Source: Monodelphis domestica
Taxonomy: Eukaryota > Chordata > Mammalia > Didelphimorphia > Didelphidae
DNA: 64,000 bases
NCBI RefSeq assembly: GCF_027887165.1
Contig: NC_077228.1
Span: 214,129,019-214,193,018 of the forward strand
Reading direction: 5' to 3'
The first letter of the stretch is position 1. Each line of letters starts with the position of its first letter. The position numbers and the translations under genes were made by a program. The notes below the pieces were generated by a model that was given only the letters and a program-made list of their open reading frames with translations, did not search any database and was not told the origin of the DNA. Below are positions 8,995 through 21,077 of this stretch, in pieces.

Positions 8995-11205
8995 TATGCA
9001 TGCATATATCTATATACCTATTTATGTCTTGTCCTTTCATCCTATACAGTTTGTCACTGTTCCCTCTAAGTGTACTTTTTTTTGCTGCCCAGGTAATAAC
9101 AACAGTTTTTAAGAATTACCAATGACCTCTTTTCTTATAGGGATACATATCATTTTAACTTATTGACTTATTAACTCTTAAAAAATTTTTGTTTTGTTTT
9201 GTTTTTCTTTCTCCCCTCTTTTTTAATTACCTTTTGATGATTCTCTTGAGTTCTGTGCTTGGGCATCAAATTTTCTGTTCAGGTCTGGTCTTTTCTTTAC
9301 GAATTTTTGAAATTCTTCTATTTTGTTGAATGACCATACTTTCCCCTGTAAGAATATAGTCAGTTTTGCTGGGTAGTTGATTCTTGGTTGTAGACCTAGT
9401 TCCCTTGCTTTCCGGAATATCATATTCCATGCCTTTCGGTTTTTCAGTGTGGATGCAGCCAGATCCTGCGTTATCCTCACTGTGGTTCTGTGGTATCTGA
9501 ATGACTTCTTCTTGGCAGCTTGTAATATCTTTTCTTTGGTCTGATAGTTCTTGAATTTGGCTATAACATTCCTGGATGTTGTCAGTTGGGGATTAAGTAC
9601 AGGAGGTAATCTGTGGATTCTTTCAATCTCCACTTTTCCCTCTTGTTCTAGGATATCGGGGCAGTTTTCTTTAATAATTCCTTGTAGTATGATGTCCAGG
9701 CTTTTTCTTTTGTCATGGTCTTCTGGTAGACCAATGATTCTTAAATTGTCTCTCCTTGAACAATTTTCTAAATTCTGTTTTGTGAATGAGATGCTTCATA
9801 TTTTCCTCAATTTTTTTCATTCTTTTGGTTTTGTTTTATAGTGCCCTGCTGCCTTGTGAGGTCACTTAATTCTAGTTGTTGTATTCTGGTTCTTAACGTC
9901 TGGATTTCATCCTTGGCTTTTTGGTCATCCTTTTCCTTTTGGTTTGATTTTCTTTGGAGGTCATCTTTCATCCTCTACCTCATCTTTCATCTCCTTTTTC
10001 TCATCTTTCATCTTCTTTACCTCATCTTTTATCTTCTTTGCCTCATCTTTCATCTCCTTTGCTTCATTTTCCAGCTGGTTGATTTTGGCTTTCAAGACAC
10101 TATTTTCTGTTTCCAGATGATTTATCTTAGTTTTTAAGTTCTTTTCCCAATTGTCTTCAGCCTCTCTTAATTGTGTTTTGAAATGCATTTTGAGTGTTTC
10201 CAAAGCCTGTATCCAATTCACTGGGATTTCCGATTTTTCCTTTGCTGATCCCTCCCCCTCTGTTTCATTTGCTCTTTGCTCATTACCTGTGCAGAAGCTG
10301 TCTATTGTAATTTCTTTCTTCTTTTTCTGTTTTTTGCTCGAGTTTACCCCATTTTTGCTCCCCATATTTGTCTGTGCTCTTGCTCCTCTCATTTTTGGGG
10401 GGTTTTTGGGGCTGTCAGTCTCCCCTCTTGGAGCTTTGTCAGATCTCTTGGTACAGTCTCTAGGGGAGGAATGTTAGATTCCCTGTCCTCTGGAGGCTTT
10501 TGATTGGATTAAGTTCAACTGGGTTGGGCTGTATGTACTCTGAGGCCAAAGACTCCTGGAGCGCTGGTGCCACCCAGGCTTTCTCCAGTTCTCTCCAGCT
10601 GCTTCTTGGCTGTCCGAGAGGTTCCCCAGTGTCTTTGCCCTCCCTGAGGTTCCAGTCCTTGTGGAAGGCCCTGCACTCTAGGGGTCCTGGCCTCCCTGGG
10701 CTCTGAGGAGCCCTGATGGGATTAGGTCCAACTGGGTTGGTCTGGATGTGCCCTGAGGCAAAAACCTCCGGTGAGCCAGATGGAACAACCCAGCCATGGG
10801 ACTTCAGGCTCCCTGGTCTTTCTCTGGCTTCCTCCCCACTGCCCACGCTGGACGCTTCGAGCCTGGCACCCCGCTGCTCACAAGGTAGACCCTCCAAACC
10901 AGCACCTTTGCCTGCCCAGAGGTTCCCGCTGCCGCTGGGGGTTCAGCACTCTGGGTTGGGGGGGAGGGGTCATGGGACCTTCCTTCTGACTTCCCCTTAG
11001 ACCCAAGTGTTCTCGGATTCTGGCTTTTGGGGGGGCGTACCTTTTGATTTGAGTCCAGAAGGAGGGTTCCCCTCCTCTGTCTTGTTGTTAAGTTTGAATT
11101 TCAGTCCCTAGGAGCATTCAGTTTGTGATCAGTAAGGAAGGGTTTTCAGAGGTCTGAACTTTTGCTGCTTCTAAGCTGCCATCTTGACCAGAACTTTTGA
11201 ATTTC
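8995..11205 (-). mobile_element. HAL1-like element (ORF1 only) inserted in L1
   Basis: A minus-strand element of about 2.2 kb. Its 5' end at 11205 is close to a GTCAAGATGGCAGC start; a G/C-rich 5'UTR follows (to about 10400), then ORF1 (10392-9223), then a short 3' tail. No ORF2 follows ORF1, which is the layout of half-LINE (HAL1) elements. The 17-bp exact duplication TTGGTTTAACTATTCTT (8978-8994 and 11206-11222) shows the whole unit moved once. The 3' tail is not a clean polyA: it ends in TATATATGCATGCATA-like sequence. The layout is shared with 29426-36853 and 45391-47570. Confidence 0.8.
9223..10392 (-). pseudogene. L1/HAL1 ORF1p pseudogene
   Basis: ORF1p of L1-type elements is an RNA-binding chaperone that forms a trimer through a coiled coil. 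The N-terminal part (10392-9961, 143 codons) begins MRGARAQTNMG and carries a long charged coiled coil made of repeating 7-residue units of the form K-x-M-K-D-E-x. The C-terminal part (9633-9223, 136 codons) contains the ATSRN.IAKFKNYQ.KE-type RNA-recognition region and the basic C-terminal domain, ending SSKGN at the stop. The two parts are in different frames or separated by stops between 9960 and 9634, so no full protein is made. Confidence 0.8.
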
Positions 11206-11870
11206 TTGGTTTAACTATTCTTGAAAATAATGTCAATTATGTTGTATAATTGCTAATAATGCTAGTAAATGCTAAATAAAAAAATATTTAAAATGTCTAT
11301 ACCTTTGACTCCAAGAGATCTCATTGTTAGGCATATACTTCTATACTCTAAGATGATAACCAATAAAATGAAAGTCTCATACACAACAAAATATGTTTAC
11401 CACTACTCTTTGTAATGGCAGGGAACTGGAAACAAAATAGATGCCCACGGATTGGGGAGAGAAATAAACAAATGAAGAACATGAAGTAATGAAATACTTA
11501 TTGCTGTGCTTTAAAGAAACAATGAATATAAAAAATATGGAGCACTGGAAGACTTGAGATAAAAAGTAATCTCAACAAAATCATGAAAACATATGCATTG
11601 ATAATGATAATATAAATGGCAAGAATAATCACATCATCAATACCAATACTGTGATATAATGAGTATGCTTGGTCTCAAAGAAGAAATATAGGTATGTACC
11701 CTTCTCCTTTCTTTGTAAAGGTGGGTGATTGTGTATGGAACGCTGTGCATAGTGTTTGATGTTTTGATTAGTTTTGCTGAGCTGGGTTTTAAAAAAAATT
11801 CTTTGTTAAAAGAAATAGCTTCTATGAAGGGTATTGTTAGAAAATGAAGTTGATATAAAAAATATTGATA

Positions 11871-12204
11871 AAAATTTAAACTTAAAAAATCATTTTCTCT
11901 CTAATAGTGTATTACTTTTCAAAAACAGTTGCCTTCTACTTTCCAAAGCCCAGATTTAAAACACTAGCCTATTCTGGTTTCTGGACCTTATGCTGAATGA
12001 TGAAATATGACCCAGAGCAGACTTTGTTCAGAAGGTTCCCTGCCTATTTCTGCTTTCTACAGCCACTATACAGGAGATCAGAAATTTCTCCTTCAAAAAT
12101 TGCATTCCCAGTATCCATACTCTGTCTCCTGTACCTGCCCTGGAATACTTATTTCCCCCCACCAGCATAACATAGTTAGTCAGCTCCTTTATTTCCACAA
12201 ATGA
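11871..12204. other. Unassigned
   Basis: No repeat recognised. A 65-codon frame on the plus strand (12007-12204) has no evident similarity. Confidence 0.4.
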
Positions 12205-13252
12205 TTAAAAAACCCCAAAACCCTGACCCTATGTTTTAGAATCAATACTAAGTACCAGTTCCTGTAAATTTTAAAATTTCTCAGACTCTACCTTGGAACA
12301 TTATCTTAAAGTTATGGTTAAAGTTATTCCCCATTTAAACAATGGAGGTACATGATCAGGAATGTATTACTCCACCCATACTTGGGCATACTTTAGGGGA
12401 AGATAAAGTTGTAAAACTCCTTAGTGAACAATGAAGGTAACTCATACTTATAGTGAGGCCAAAAGCCCTTAAGCTAGATCTATTTTTAGATCTAATACAA
12501 AAAGGTGCTAAGTTCCTATGAAGGTCAAATTAATCACTAAAAGGTCAGGCAACTTGTAAGGGACAACCTTAACAAAGAAGTGTGAAGTACTCAGAAGATA
12601 TAATCTACCCAGAGAAGGTGAGAACTAAAAACTAAGAATGGGCTGTCCTAGGAAAAGCATCTACTGTGATTGGTAGATGTGAAAATTTAGGGGAGGTGAC
12701 ACAAAAGATATTTCTCTTTAAAAGGAGCTGTCTGAACCAGTTCAAGGTAGTTTGATTGAGTGCAGCTTTGTAGCTGAATTGGAGGGTCTCTCTGAACACT
12801 AGAGTTTTGCTTGGTACAAAATCTTGTGGTGAGTGATAAAAGACTGACTAGTCTCTCTTAAAGCTCAGGCCTAGGCCAATGGCCTAGGCTCTTTCCTACT
12901 ATTTCCTCTTATTCTGTCTCTCTCCCTTCCCTTAATTCCTTCATTTGTATTCATTAAAATCTCCATAAGCCCAGCTGACTTGGGTATTTCATATTTGGGA
13001 ATTTTTCCCATGGCGACCACTTATTTTTTATTTAAATCAAGATGCTAAAAATTATCTTTACAGTTTGGGCAATTCACAGTCTTGAAACCCATAATTTCAA
13101 GGTCACATTCCAAGGCAGGAGAGCTAGTCAATGGGGATTAAGTGACTTGCTCAGGGTCACATGGCAAGGGAGGGTCTGAGGTCAGATTTGAACCTTGGAT
13201 CTCCCATCACTAGGCCTGGCTCTCAATCCATTGAGCCACCAAGCTGCCCCTC
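12205..13252 (-). mobile_element. SINE subtype 1, split by a solo LTR
   Basis: The SINE tail (12205-12262, ending AGTACCAGTTCC) and the rest (13108-13252, starting TTCCAAGGCAGGAG) join at TTCC once the LTR is removed. The head carries the reverse complement of the A box, and TTTGAACC marks the B box. Confidence 0.75.
12263..13107 (+). mobile_element. Solo LTR, family A
   Basis: It begins TGTAAATTTTAAAATTTCTC and ends AAGGTCACA, flanked by TTCC (12259-12262 and 13108-13111). It carries the family blocks TACTTGGGCATACTTTAGGG, TGATTGGTAGATG and CATGGCGACCACTT. It is shorter and more diverged than the copies at 35609 and 61885, so older or of another subfamily. Confidence 0.75.
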
Positions 13253-13856
13253 CTGGTCTTTTCTGTAGTGAATTCTAGTCTAGACCTTGATCCTAAATTG
13301 AAAATTCTCCCTCCTGTACTCTGAATTTGTGGTTTTATGGAATACTGGATTCTCTCTGCACACCTCACTCCGCAGCACACCCATAACCATCCTAATTTCC
13401 CTGCATTAAATTCTGTTTTCATATTTCATAGATTCTGAGCTGAAATGGAATTCTTAAGTTAGCTGGTGTAATGGCCCTTGTTCAGTTTATAGTCTTGGAA
13501 ACTACTAAAAATTATTCTATAAGGTCACATAGTATCTATTTCATTCCACTCAGGGGAGAAATAATTAAACAAACAAAATCAAAATATTTTTACTAAATGC
13601 AAACACTGTAAGAGTATGTAAACATAGGAAAGAGATACAGGTGCAACTCTCCAGGTCCAGCCAAAGGGGACACATCTGCTGAATAAAAACGCAAGCCCTT
13701 GGGGGAATACACAGTTCTTCAAGTCTAAAGAGCTACCCTCCCTTGCTGATGGCTGTTTATTTGTATATAAGATTCTGCCTATGGGCGTTCAGGCTATTCT
13801 AGTTCAGCTTCTTAAGACCAAGGGCTGTTGTGGTTCAGTTGTTTCAGTCTCTGTTC
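13253..13856. other. Unassigned
   Basis: Nothing recognised. The end of the stretch may belong to the element whose LTR starts at 13857. Confidence 0.4.
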
Positions 13857-14255
13857 TGTTTTAATAAAATTGGGACTCTGGTCCCTAGATTTTAGTAAAA
13901 TTTATTAGGATTACTTGGATAGGTAGAAGATGAGAGAGATAGAAAAGGGACCTTAATCTCACTTTCCACATGGCTCCTTCAGCTGACCCCAGCAAAGAAG
14001 TTTCTTGGCAGAATGTCAGTTGGGATGGGGTGGAGGGAGGAAAGAGATGGAGAAAGAGAGAGAGAAAGAGAGAGGAGGGGAAAGGAGGGAGGGAGAGAGA
14101 GAAAGAGAGAGAACTTCCTGCTTAACCCTTTTTATAACCTCCTAGTTCCCTTTGTCCTATCCTAGCTTCTGGGTCAAGTTCAGGCTCAAGCCAGGTACAC
14201 AGTAGTTGAAGTCACCTGTATGACCCCAGAAAGGGAGGGGTAAATATCCTTTACA
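13857..14255 (-). mobile_element. LTR, family C
   Basis: The minus-strand LTR begins TGTAAAGGATATTTACCCC at 14255 and ends TTTTATTAAAACA at 13857. Inside, on the minus strand, are a TATA-like TTATAAAAAGG, a long GA-rich run (plus 14040-14120) and an AATAAA signal near the 3' end. Retroviral 3' sequence follows at 14256, so this is the 3' LTR of a minus-strand element. The LTR sequence is unlike families A and B. Confidence 0.65.
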
Positions 14256-15000
14256 CAAACACCCTCTGATTCTTGGGTTTTCTAGGAGATTAACATGTCA
14301 AGTCTCCCCAATGAATCATTCTATATATGGAGCCTATCCATTTAAAGATTCCTTTATTAGAGATATATAACATTTTGCACCTTACCTAAAGGTAATTATA
14401 ACAATTTTGGGAATAAGAGCAAAAGAAAGGGGAAAAAATGATTGATATACATATTGGCAAAAAGCCAATTGAGGGCACCTCCCTTTGGCATAAGAGTTTG
14501 CAATCAGAATAAGTGATAGGTTCAACCCCCTTCAGTTCAGTTCTTTATATCCCAAAGTTCACTCTGGATCTCTTGATGTAGTGTGTGATTTCTTTTGGCA
14601 TCCCTATGGCATCTTCTCCAGAAGATTCCTTTTCTTGGTTAGGGGTATTGGAGATTTTCTTTTCCTAAAATTACTTTAATTAATTAATTTTATTGTTAAC
14701 CCTTACCTTCTGTCTTGGAATCAATATTGTTTATTGGTTCCAAGGCAGAAGAGTGGTAAGGGCTAGGCAATGAGGGTTAAGTGACTTGCCCAGGGTCACA
14801 CAGCTGGGAAGTGTCTGAGGTCATATTTGAACCGAGGACCTCCCATCTCTAGGTCTGGCTTTCAATCCACTGAGCTACCCAGCTGCCCTCCCCCCCTAAA
14901 ATTACTTTAAAAAGATCTTAAACTTTGGATTTTAGGATAATTATACAGTTCAAGCCAATTTCTGAGGACCCAGCCTACCAGTATGAGTTGGATTTGGGAG
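14256..15000 (-). mobile_element. Retroviral 3' internal sequence (minus), with a SINE
   Basis: 14440-14640 is clearly similar to 43080-43320: both have AAAAAGCCA(A/G)TT, CCCTTTGGCATAAGAGT, CCCAAAGTTCA and ATCTT(C)TTGATG/GGTGCAG. The plus-strand counterpart lies at about 35390-35440. This is the non-coding stretch just before the 3' LTR. There is no env-like frame. The right boundary is uncertain. Confidence 0.55.
14680..14894 (-). mobile_element. SINE subtype 1 with 16-bp duplication
   Basis: A full-length copy on the minus strand flanked by the exact duplication CCTAAAATTACTTTAA (14664-14679 and 14895-14910). It is inserted in retroviral sequence. Confidence 0.85.
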
Positions 15001-15024
15001 AGTAGTTCTAGAGTATGTGATATT

Positions 15025-15485
15025 GTTGTTTTTATTGTTTAGTCATTTTTCAATCATGTTCAATGCTTTTTTTTACTCCAGATTACATGTAGATACAATT
15101 TTTACTAATTTTTTTGTAAGTTTTCTGACATTTTGTGATCTATTTCCTCTCTTGCCCTCCTCCTTGTTCCCCTCCTGGAGATGGTAAGCAATATGTTATA
15201 GGTTATACATGTGCCATCATGCAATACATCATGCAATACATCGTACAATACAATACATGTCTGACTCTTTTGTTACCCTACTTGGGGTTTTCTTAGCAAA
15301 GATATTGGAGTAGTTTGCCATTTCTTTCTGTACTTAATTAACAAATGAAGAAACTGAATAAAAAACAAGGTTAAACAACTTACCCAGGGTCACACCGCTT
15401 GAATATGTCTGAGCCTGGATTTGAACTCAAGAAGATGAGAGCTCCTAACTCCAGACCTGGTACTCTATCACTAGCTGCTACTAAA
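15025..15485 (-). mobile_element. SINE subtype 2, split by an L1 3' end
   Basis: TTGTTTAGTCATTTTTCAATC at the left and GTCTGACTCTTTTG...GGGGTTTTCTTAGCAAAGATA...TTTGAACTCAAGAAGATGAG at the right are one SINE-2 copy, with about 200 bp of L1 end between. Confidence 0.65.
15049..15245 (-). mobile_element. L1 3' end fragment
   Basis: Starts T-rich (the polyA tail on the minus strand) and continues GATTACATGTAGATACAA... to TATAGGTTATACATGTGCC. The flanks CAATCATGT and CAATACATGT may be the duplication. Confidence 0.55.
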
Positions 15486-16167
15486 TGCTATGAATGTGCT
15501 TAAAATCTTTAATGCAAGCTCTGTCTAGTTGGTCCCTTAGGTTCCAAGTCTGGGGCAAAACAAATAACTCCTATGGCATATGAGTGCTTTATGGCAAAGC
15601 TGTAACAAACTCGGGAATTTTTAAATTTAATTTTTTAAAAAGTAGAAAAGGCATTTATTAAGTGCATACTAGGTGCCAAGCACTGGAGATATAGATTGGG
15701 GGTGGGGGTAGTCACCTTAACAAAGAAACACTTGGCTACCTTAACTAGGTGAGAACACATCAATCAGTTGATCAGTGTAAGGCTTTATAAGACTGGAAAA
15801 GTCCTTGGCTTATTGTAGAAGTCCTTGAAAGCCATTGGATGAAATAGAGTTCTGCTGCCCAGGAGATATTATGATTTGTTGAGGAGACTCTCATGCCTTG
15901 TAAGTTTTGTATAAAATGACAAGCCAATTTGGATCCCAGACATTTAATAAGTATCTGGAAGTGAAGAGGAGAGAGCTGTTCCAGTCAAATTCCTAAGAAA
16001 GGATCAAAAGGGAATGGAGAAGAGCTCTGGCCTTAGTCTTGGTCTCAGTATCCTCCTCTCATCTCTTTTTTTTTTTAAATCTGGGTGTGAAAAATCAATT
16101 TATTTATTTTGCCATCCAATAATCAGTTAACAGAGGCCAGTGATCTCTTGGTGATCAAAAATGTAAA
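15486..16167. other. Mostly unassigned
   Basis: A short piece at 15645-15690 (GGCATTTATTAAGTGCATACTAGG) resembles the start of the ancient repeat at 3480. The rest is not recognised. Confidence 0.35.
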
Positions 16168-16376
16168 GTGGGGCAACTGGGTGGCTCAATGGATTGATAT
16201 TCAGGCCTAGAAAGGTGAGGTACTAGGTTGAAATCTGGCCAGCGATACTTCCTAGCTGTGTGACCCTGAGCAAGTCACTTAACCCCCATTGCCTATTCCT
16301 TAGCACTCTTCTGCCTTTGAACCAATACACAGTTTTAAAAGATTCTAAAATGGAAGGTAAGGATTTAAAAAAAAAA
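16168..16376 (+). mobile_element. SINE subtype 1
   Basis: Full length with A-rich tail. The B box is changed (GGTTGAAATCT). Confidence 0.8.
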
Positions 16377-16554
16377 TGCAGAGGAAGTTTCCCAGGCCAG
16401 TATAGGCTTCCTGTCTGTTGTTAGGTTCCATGGAAATATGTATGTTGAGAATGAAACTGTGTGACAAGTAGATATGTGATCATGAGGGTATAAAATAAAG
16501 CCAGGCCTCAGACAAAGTGGAGCTGTTTATACTGTGAAGCCTGTGCTGTGGGTT

Positions 16555-17290
16555 GAATTCGAAAGCTGTGTCCCATCCATCATTTTGCCAACACTGTCCC
16601 ACCTCCAAGACTCCATCCCCTGTGGGAGGCTGGCCCACCCCACAGCACCATGTGATTAAGCAGTTGTTTTTCTTCTGTGTTTCTACTTCTACAGTTCTTT
16701 CTCTGGATGTAGATAGTGTTCTTTCTCATAAGTTCCTCCAAATTGTCTTGGATCATTGCATTGTTGCTAGTAGAGAAGTCTATTATAAATTGGATTGTGC
16801 CCAGTGTATCAGTCTCTGTGTATAATGTTCTCCTGGTTCTGCTCCTTTTGCTCTGCATCAATTCCTGGAGGTAGTTCCAGTTCACATGGAATTCCTTCAG
16901 TTCATTATTCCTTTTAGCACAACAGTATTCCATCACCAATATATACCACAATGTGTTCAGCCATTCCCCAATTGATGGGCATCCCCTCATTTTCCAATTT
17001 TTTGCCACCACAAAGAGCACAGCTATGAATATTCTTGTACAAGTCTTTTTACTTATTGTCTCTTTGGGGGTACAAACCCAGCAGTGCTGTGGCTGGATCA
17101 AAGGGCATGCATTCTTTTAAAGCCCTTTGGGCATAGTTCCCAAATTGCCTTCCAGATTGGTTGATCAATTCAAGACTCCACCAGCAATGCATTAGTGTCC
17201 CAATTTTGCCACATCCCCTCCAACATTTATTACTTTCCTTTGCTATCATATTAGTCAATCTCCTAGGTGTGAGGTGGTCCAGTACAAATC
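16555..17290 (-). mobile_element. L1 3' end with the end of ORF2
   Basis: On the minus strand, 17378-17049 and 17101-16580 give ORF2-like peptide. It includes NKCWRGCG..GTLMHCWW and PSIGEWLNTLWYILVMEYC, matching the C-terminal region of L1 ORF2p (the reverse transcriptase/endonuclease protein), then the 3'UTR. The two pieces are in different frames, so ORF2 is broken. The element is 5' truncated near 17290. Confidence 0.8.
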
Positions 17291-17800
17291 TAGATCTATC
17301 TTCTTGACAACAAATTATTGGGAAATCCTCTGACAACAGAAAAGCAACAAAAGAAAAGCAAAACTGATTAATGGACAATAAAGGAAGAGGTGGACTGAGA
17401 GCTCTCCATATTCTTTCTGATTACTTTAGGGCTAAGGAGTTAGGGGTGTAGTTATCTGAGGAAGGAGACCTGGAGTTGAGATTAATGTCCTCCAGCAATC
17501 TGGCCACAGAAACTATCCCAGATCTAGATCTCCCTGGCTTCATTTATCCTTCATAAACTAGATCACCCCAAACTTCAATGAAGGGAACAAGGACACAGGA
17601 TTCCTTCCTCCTCACACTTCTTGATCAGACAAACTGGGGAACTTCTGAAGATCAGAGGATTTGTACTTTTCCATCATCAGGAAAGCCCTCACTAGTGGCA
17701 GTGGAGAGCAGAGAATGAAGTATTGAGGGAAGGCAGCTTCAGAAGTTCCCCAGTCAGGATCTGGGCAGAAAAACCATCCCATATGCCTAACTACAAGACT
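17291..17800. other. Unassigned
   Basis: Nothing recognised. Confidence 0.4.
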
Positions 17801-17804
17801 GTTG

Positions 17805-18300
17805 TGAAGATAATAATATTTGTAAAGTGCTTAGCACTGTGATTGGCACATAGTAGGTGTGTAAAAAAATGCTAAATTGGGGAGGCAAAGAGGCAAAAAA
17901 AAAAAATCCCCTGCCCTCAAGCCCATTTTAGTGAAGGAGATTACCTACAAAGAAGTATAAATAAGATATAAACTGGATAATTTGGTGGCAATATCAGAAA
18001 GGAAGCACTGAGCAGAGAAGGATGACAAGAAAGTCACTAGTAGAAGGAAAGAGTTAAGCTGAGAATTAAAGAAAACCAGGAGGCAGAAATGAGGAAGGAG
18101 AGATCTGTGTCTGGGTAAAGTAAAATGAATGAATGGTCACCAATCAGGAATTATAACACTGGTCTTCTGACTCCTAGTCAGGTGCTTTTTTTGGGTATCT
18201 CCTGATGCAATAATTCAATAAGCATTTAAGTGCTAGGCAGCTGGGCTACAAACACACAGAAAAATAGCCCTTCTTGTCAAGGAACTTACAATAAATATTT
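17805..18300 (+). repeat. MIR/THER1-like end and old repeat fragments
   Basis: 17805-17875 (GTGAAGATAATAATATTTGTAAAGTGCTTAGCAC and TTGGCACATAGTAGG) is a MIR/THER1-type 3' end. 17905-18130 and 18195-18300 resemble parts of the repeat seen at 3480-4570. Confidence 0.45.
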
Positions 18301-20235
18301 TTTGGTTTGGTTCTTTCCAGTCACAGAATAAATTTTGGCCCAGATATTCTGAGTTTTATATTTAGTATGGTCCCGGGGAAATTCCTGAGAGGATAGATCC
18401 AGTTTTCCTCTATAGATTTCAGGTTCTTTTGGCCTATTACCAGAAATTGAAGAGGTAGCTGGGGCTTAGGGGACTTCATTGTATATTTGGCTAGTTAGCC
18501 AAGTGGGAGTAGTTTTGGGTTTTTTGCTTTAGCACTGTGAAAAAAAAACAAAAACAAAATAAACACAAAATCTGTGCTTCAGAGGGTTATTGCTTTGACA
18601 TGACAAAAAGCAACTGATTCAACAATACTTTTATTAAACTTTATTATTTATTAAACTACTTTCTTAAAAGTAAGACATGGTCAAAGGGGTGCCCCCTTTT
18701 CGCTAAAAAGCACAGGTTCTATATTCATTGGGACAAGATTCAGTTCCTGGCCTAATCCCAAAGAGAAGGAATTAGTCTTTTCTCATTCTCTGGCTCATTA
18801 TCTTAGGTTAGAACTCTTGAAATTTTAGGTAAAGATTTGGCTTATGTTTTGAGTCTCCCAGAAGAGATAAATAGGGTTTCTTCCACAGTGATACTTGTGC
18901 AATTATACAGATACCAGATATAGGACAGCTATTTTTTTTCTCTACTGTAAAACAAATGCTTAAAACAAAATACTCATAAACACTCATTGGCAAATGCTTA
19001 AACATAGAACAATAACCCATCACTCTTATTATCCTTCCCTGCAAGATAGGAAAGACTCCAGTGAGACTCTTAAAAAGATTGCATTTTCATCTAACTGCAA
19101 GTTACTCAAGGTCTTAAGCTTAGATAAACAAGAATAGCTCATCCTCCAGGCTGTGGTCATCTGCTCTAAGAATAATGAACAGGACTAAGCACCTCTGTTG
19201 GGCAATCAGCACTTGGTCCTTTAAATAACTAGATGACTTAGTCTCAAGCTTATAAGATAGTGGTTGTGAACTCCAAAACTTCCATTTTGACATCGCTGTT
19301 CACCTCTTTGCACACAGAAAAAACACAAAGCAGAAGAGGCAACCAGAAACTTGAGATCCAGTCTGAGGTTCACCTAATTGTATATGCTTTAAGCCCTGTG
19401 AATATAGCTACTATTGCTGCTACTGGGAAAGGAGAGCCGTCAGCATCCCAAACCAAATTCAAAAGAGGAAGAGAGAGGGACAGAGACTCTGGCTTCTTTT
19501 TTAAGCTTTCTGAGTGGGCATCTCTTCCTGCCTCAGTCTCCAAACCTTCTTTGGCATAGCCCCCAGTTGTAGGGACCAATAAGGGGTCGCTGCATCATTC
19601 CAGTAGCTCCATGGAGCCAGTGCACACATGGCCAGCTCTATGGGAAGTTCCAACAGATCAGATGCATTTCTCTCATCACCCCCCCCCATTACATTAATTT
19701 TATTGCCCTTCTTTCCTTAAGGTTCTCAGGCTTAGAACAGAATAAAAGTGTTCTAGTTTCATCTTTTCTCTTCCTTTCTGCCCTTCATAATTTGCTTTCT
19801 TCCTTCTTCATCCCCTTCCTCCTCCCCCTCTCACAGGGCCATCTTCTCAAATTTGTATTCTTCACCTGGCTCACAGAGCCACCTGGCCACAAACTGACTC
19901 TCTCCCTTTTTTCTCCCCCTAACCATTACAAAACCTTTCCCTGTCACTTACTGCCATGTAGATTATCTGCCTCTTCCTGCCAATCCCTGAATAACCTTTT
20001 TGATCCATGTTGGGCAAATAGAACATAATGAAAAATGGTGACAGCTCAGCAGAAGCATTCAATTCAAGCTTATGATCCTTCTACCTCTGCTGAGAAGTCT
20101 ATCAGTAATTCACTCTACTGACCCTTCTCCACACTAGTCATAAAGGAATCTGCTTCCCTATTCCCTCCTGTTGATCTCAACTTTAACACTGCTTCTTCTA
20201 TCCTCATTGTTCAATGGGCCTTGGCCTGAGGAAGC
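18301..20235. other. Unassigned, about 1.9 kb
   Basis: No transposon or coding similarity recognised. The block around 18895-18990 (AGATATAGGACAGCTAT...TTTTCTCTACTG) is similar to 39800-39850, so part of this may be a low-copy dispersed repeat. 19800-20030 is pyrimidine-rich. Confidence 0.35.
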
Positions 20236-20239
20236 ACAA

Positions 20240-20785
20240 CAGATAGAAACATTATTTATTAATGTGAAATTATATTGAAGAAGTTGTGGCATATGATTAT
20301 AAAGTAATATGATTATGTTATAAGAAATGAGGAGGAGGATTTCAAAAAACTTGAAAAGACTCACATGAACTGATGCAGAGTGAATGAGCAGAATCGGTAA
20401 AACATTATCACAGCAACAGCAATGATGTTCAATAAAAAACTGCAAATGACTTAGCTATTCTCACCAAAACAATGATTCAAAGCAATTTCAAAGGGCTTAT
20501 GATGAAAAATGCTATCTATGTTCAGAGAAAAAAACTGATAGAATCTGAATGTAGACTGAAGCAAACTATTCTTCACTTTATTTTCTTCATGGAGGTTTTT
20601 GCTTATATGTCTTCTTCCACAACATGATGACTATGGAAATGTATTTTGTATGATAGCACACATGTAACCATGTTTACTGTCTCAGGGCGGGGAAAGAGTA
20701 GGGAATGTGGAACTCAAAATGTTAGAAAATTAATTCTAAAATTTGTTTTTACATGTAAGTGGGAAAAAATAAAACATTACTGAGG
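20240..20785 (+). mobile_element. L1 3' end
   Basis: Carries the end of ORF2 and 3'UTR phrases: CATGAACTGATGCAGAGTGA, TGAGCAGAATC, GCTATCTATGTTCAGAG, ACTATGGAAATGTATTTTG, and the tail TTTACATGTAAGTGGGAAA followed by AATAAAA. Confidence 0.75.
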
Positions 20786-20855
20786 TTTTCTGGAGAAAAA
20801 GTAGAGTGAAGTTATTTACTAAAGAGAAATTATTTACCAAAAATTTGTTGGTAGG

Positions 20856-21077
20856 GGGCAGCTAAGTTGGCTCAGTAGATTGAGAGCCAGACCCAGAGAT
20901 AGGAGGTCCTAAATTCAAATCTGACCTCAGACATTTCCTACCTGTGTTACCCTGGGCAAGTCACTTAATCTTTATTGCCTAGCCCTTACCACTTTTCTGC
21001 CTTGGAATTGTTGTGGAACAGAAACAATACACAATGTTGATTTTAAGATAGAAGGTAAGGATTTGGGAAAAAAAAGT
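20856..21077 (+). mobile_element. SINE subtype 1
   Basis: Full length, with a 14-20 bp extra stretch (GAATTGTTGTGGAACAGAAA) in the tail region. Confidence 0.8.

Larger units (their letters stand above)
8765..11870 (+). mobile_element. L1 3' end, split by a HAL1-like insertion
   Basis: 8765-8994 and 11223-11870 are consecutive parts of one plus-strand L1: the end of ORF2, then the 3'UTR. Key text is AATCAAAACAATTCTGAG, then AGCAAATTGATGGAGATGAG, then after the insertion CTTTGACTCCAAGAG, GGGAACTGGAAACAAAATAG, ATGCCCAC and the 3'UTR phrase GTGATTGTGTATGGAACGCTG. It is 5' truncated and diverged, with no open frame of note. Confidence 0.75.

Noticed and set aside
9841..10137. 98-codon plus-strand frame rich in Phe and Leu
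   Set aside because: Shadow of the ORF1 coiled-coil repeats on the other strand.
10460..10897. 145-codon minus-strand frame
   Set aside because: It lies in the G/C-rich 5'UTR of the HAL1-like element; low stop density there is explained by composition.
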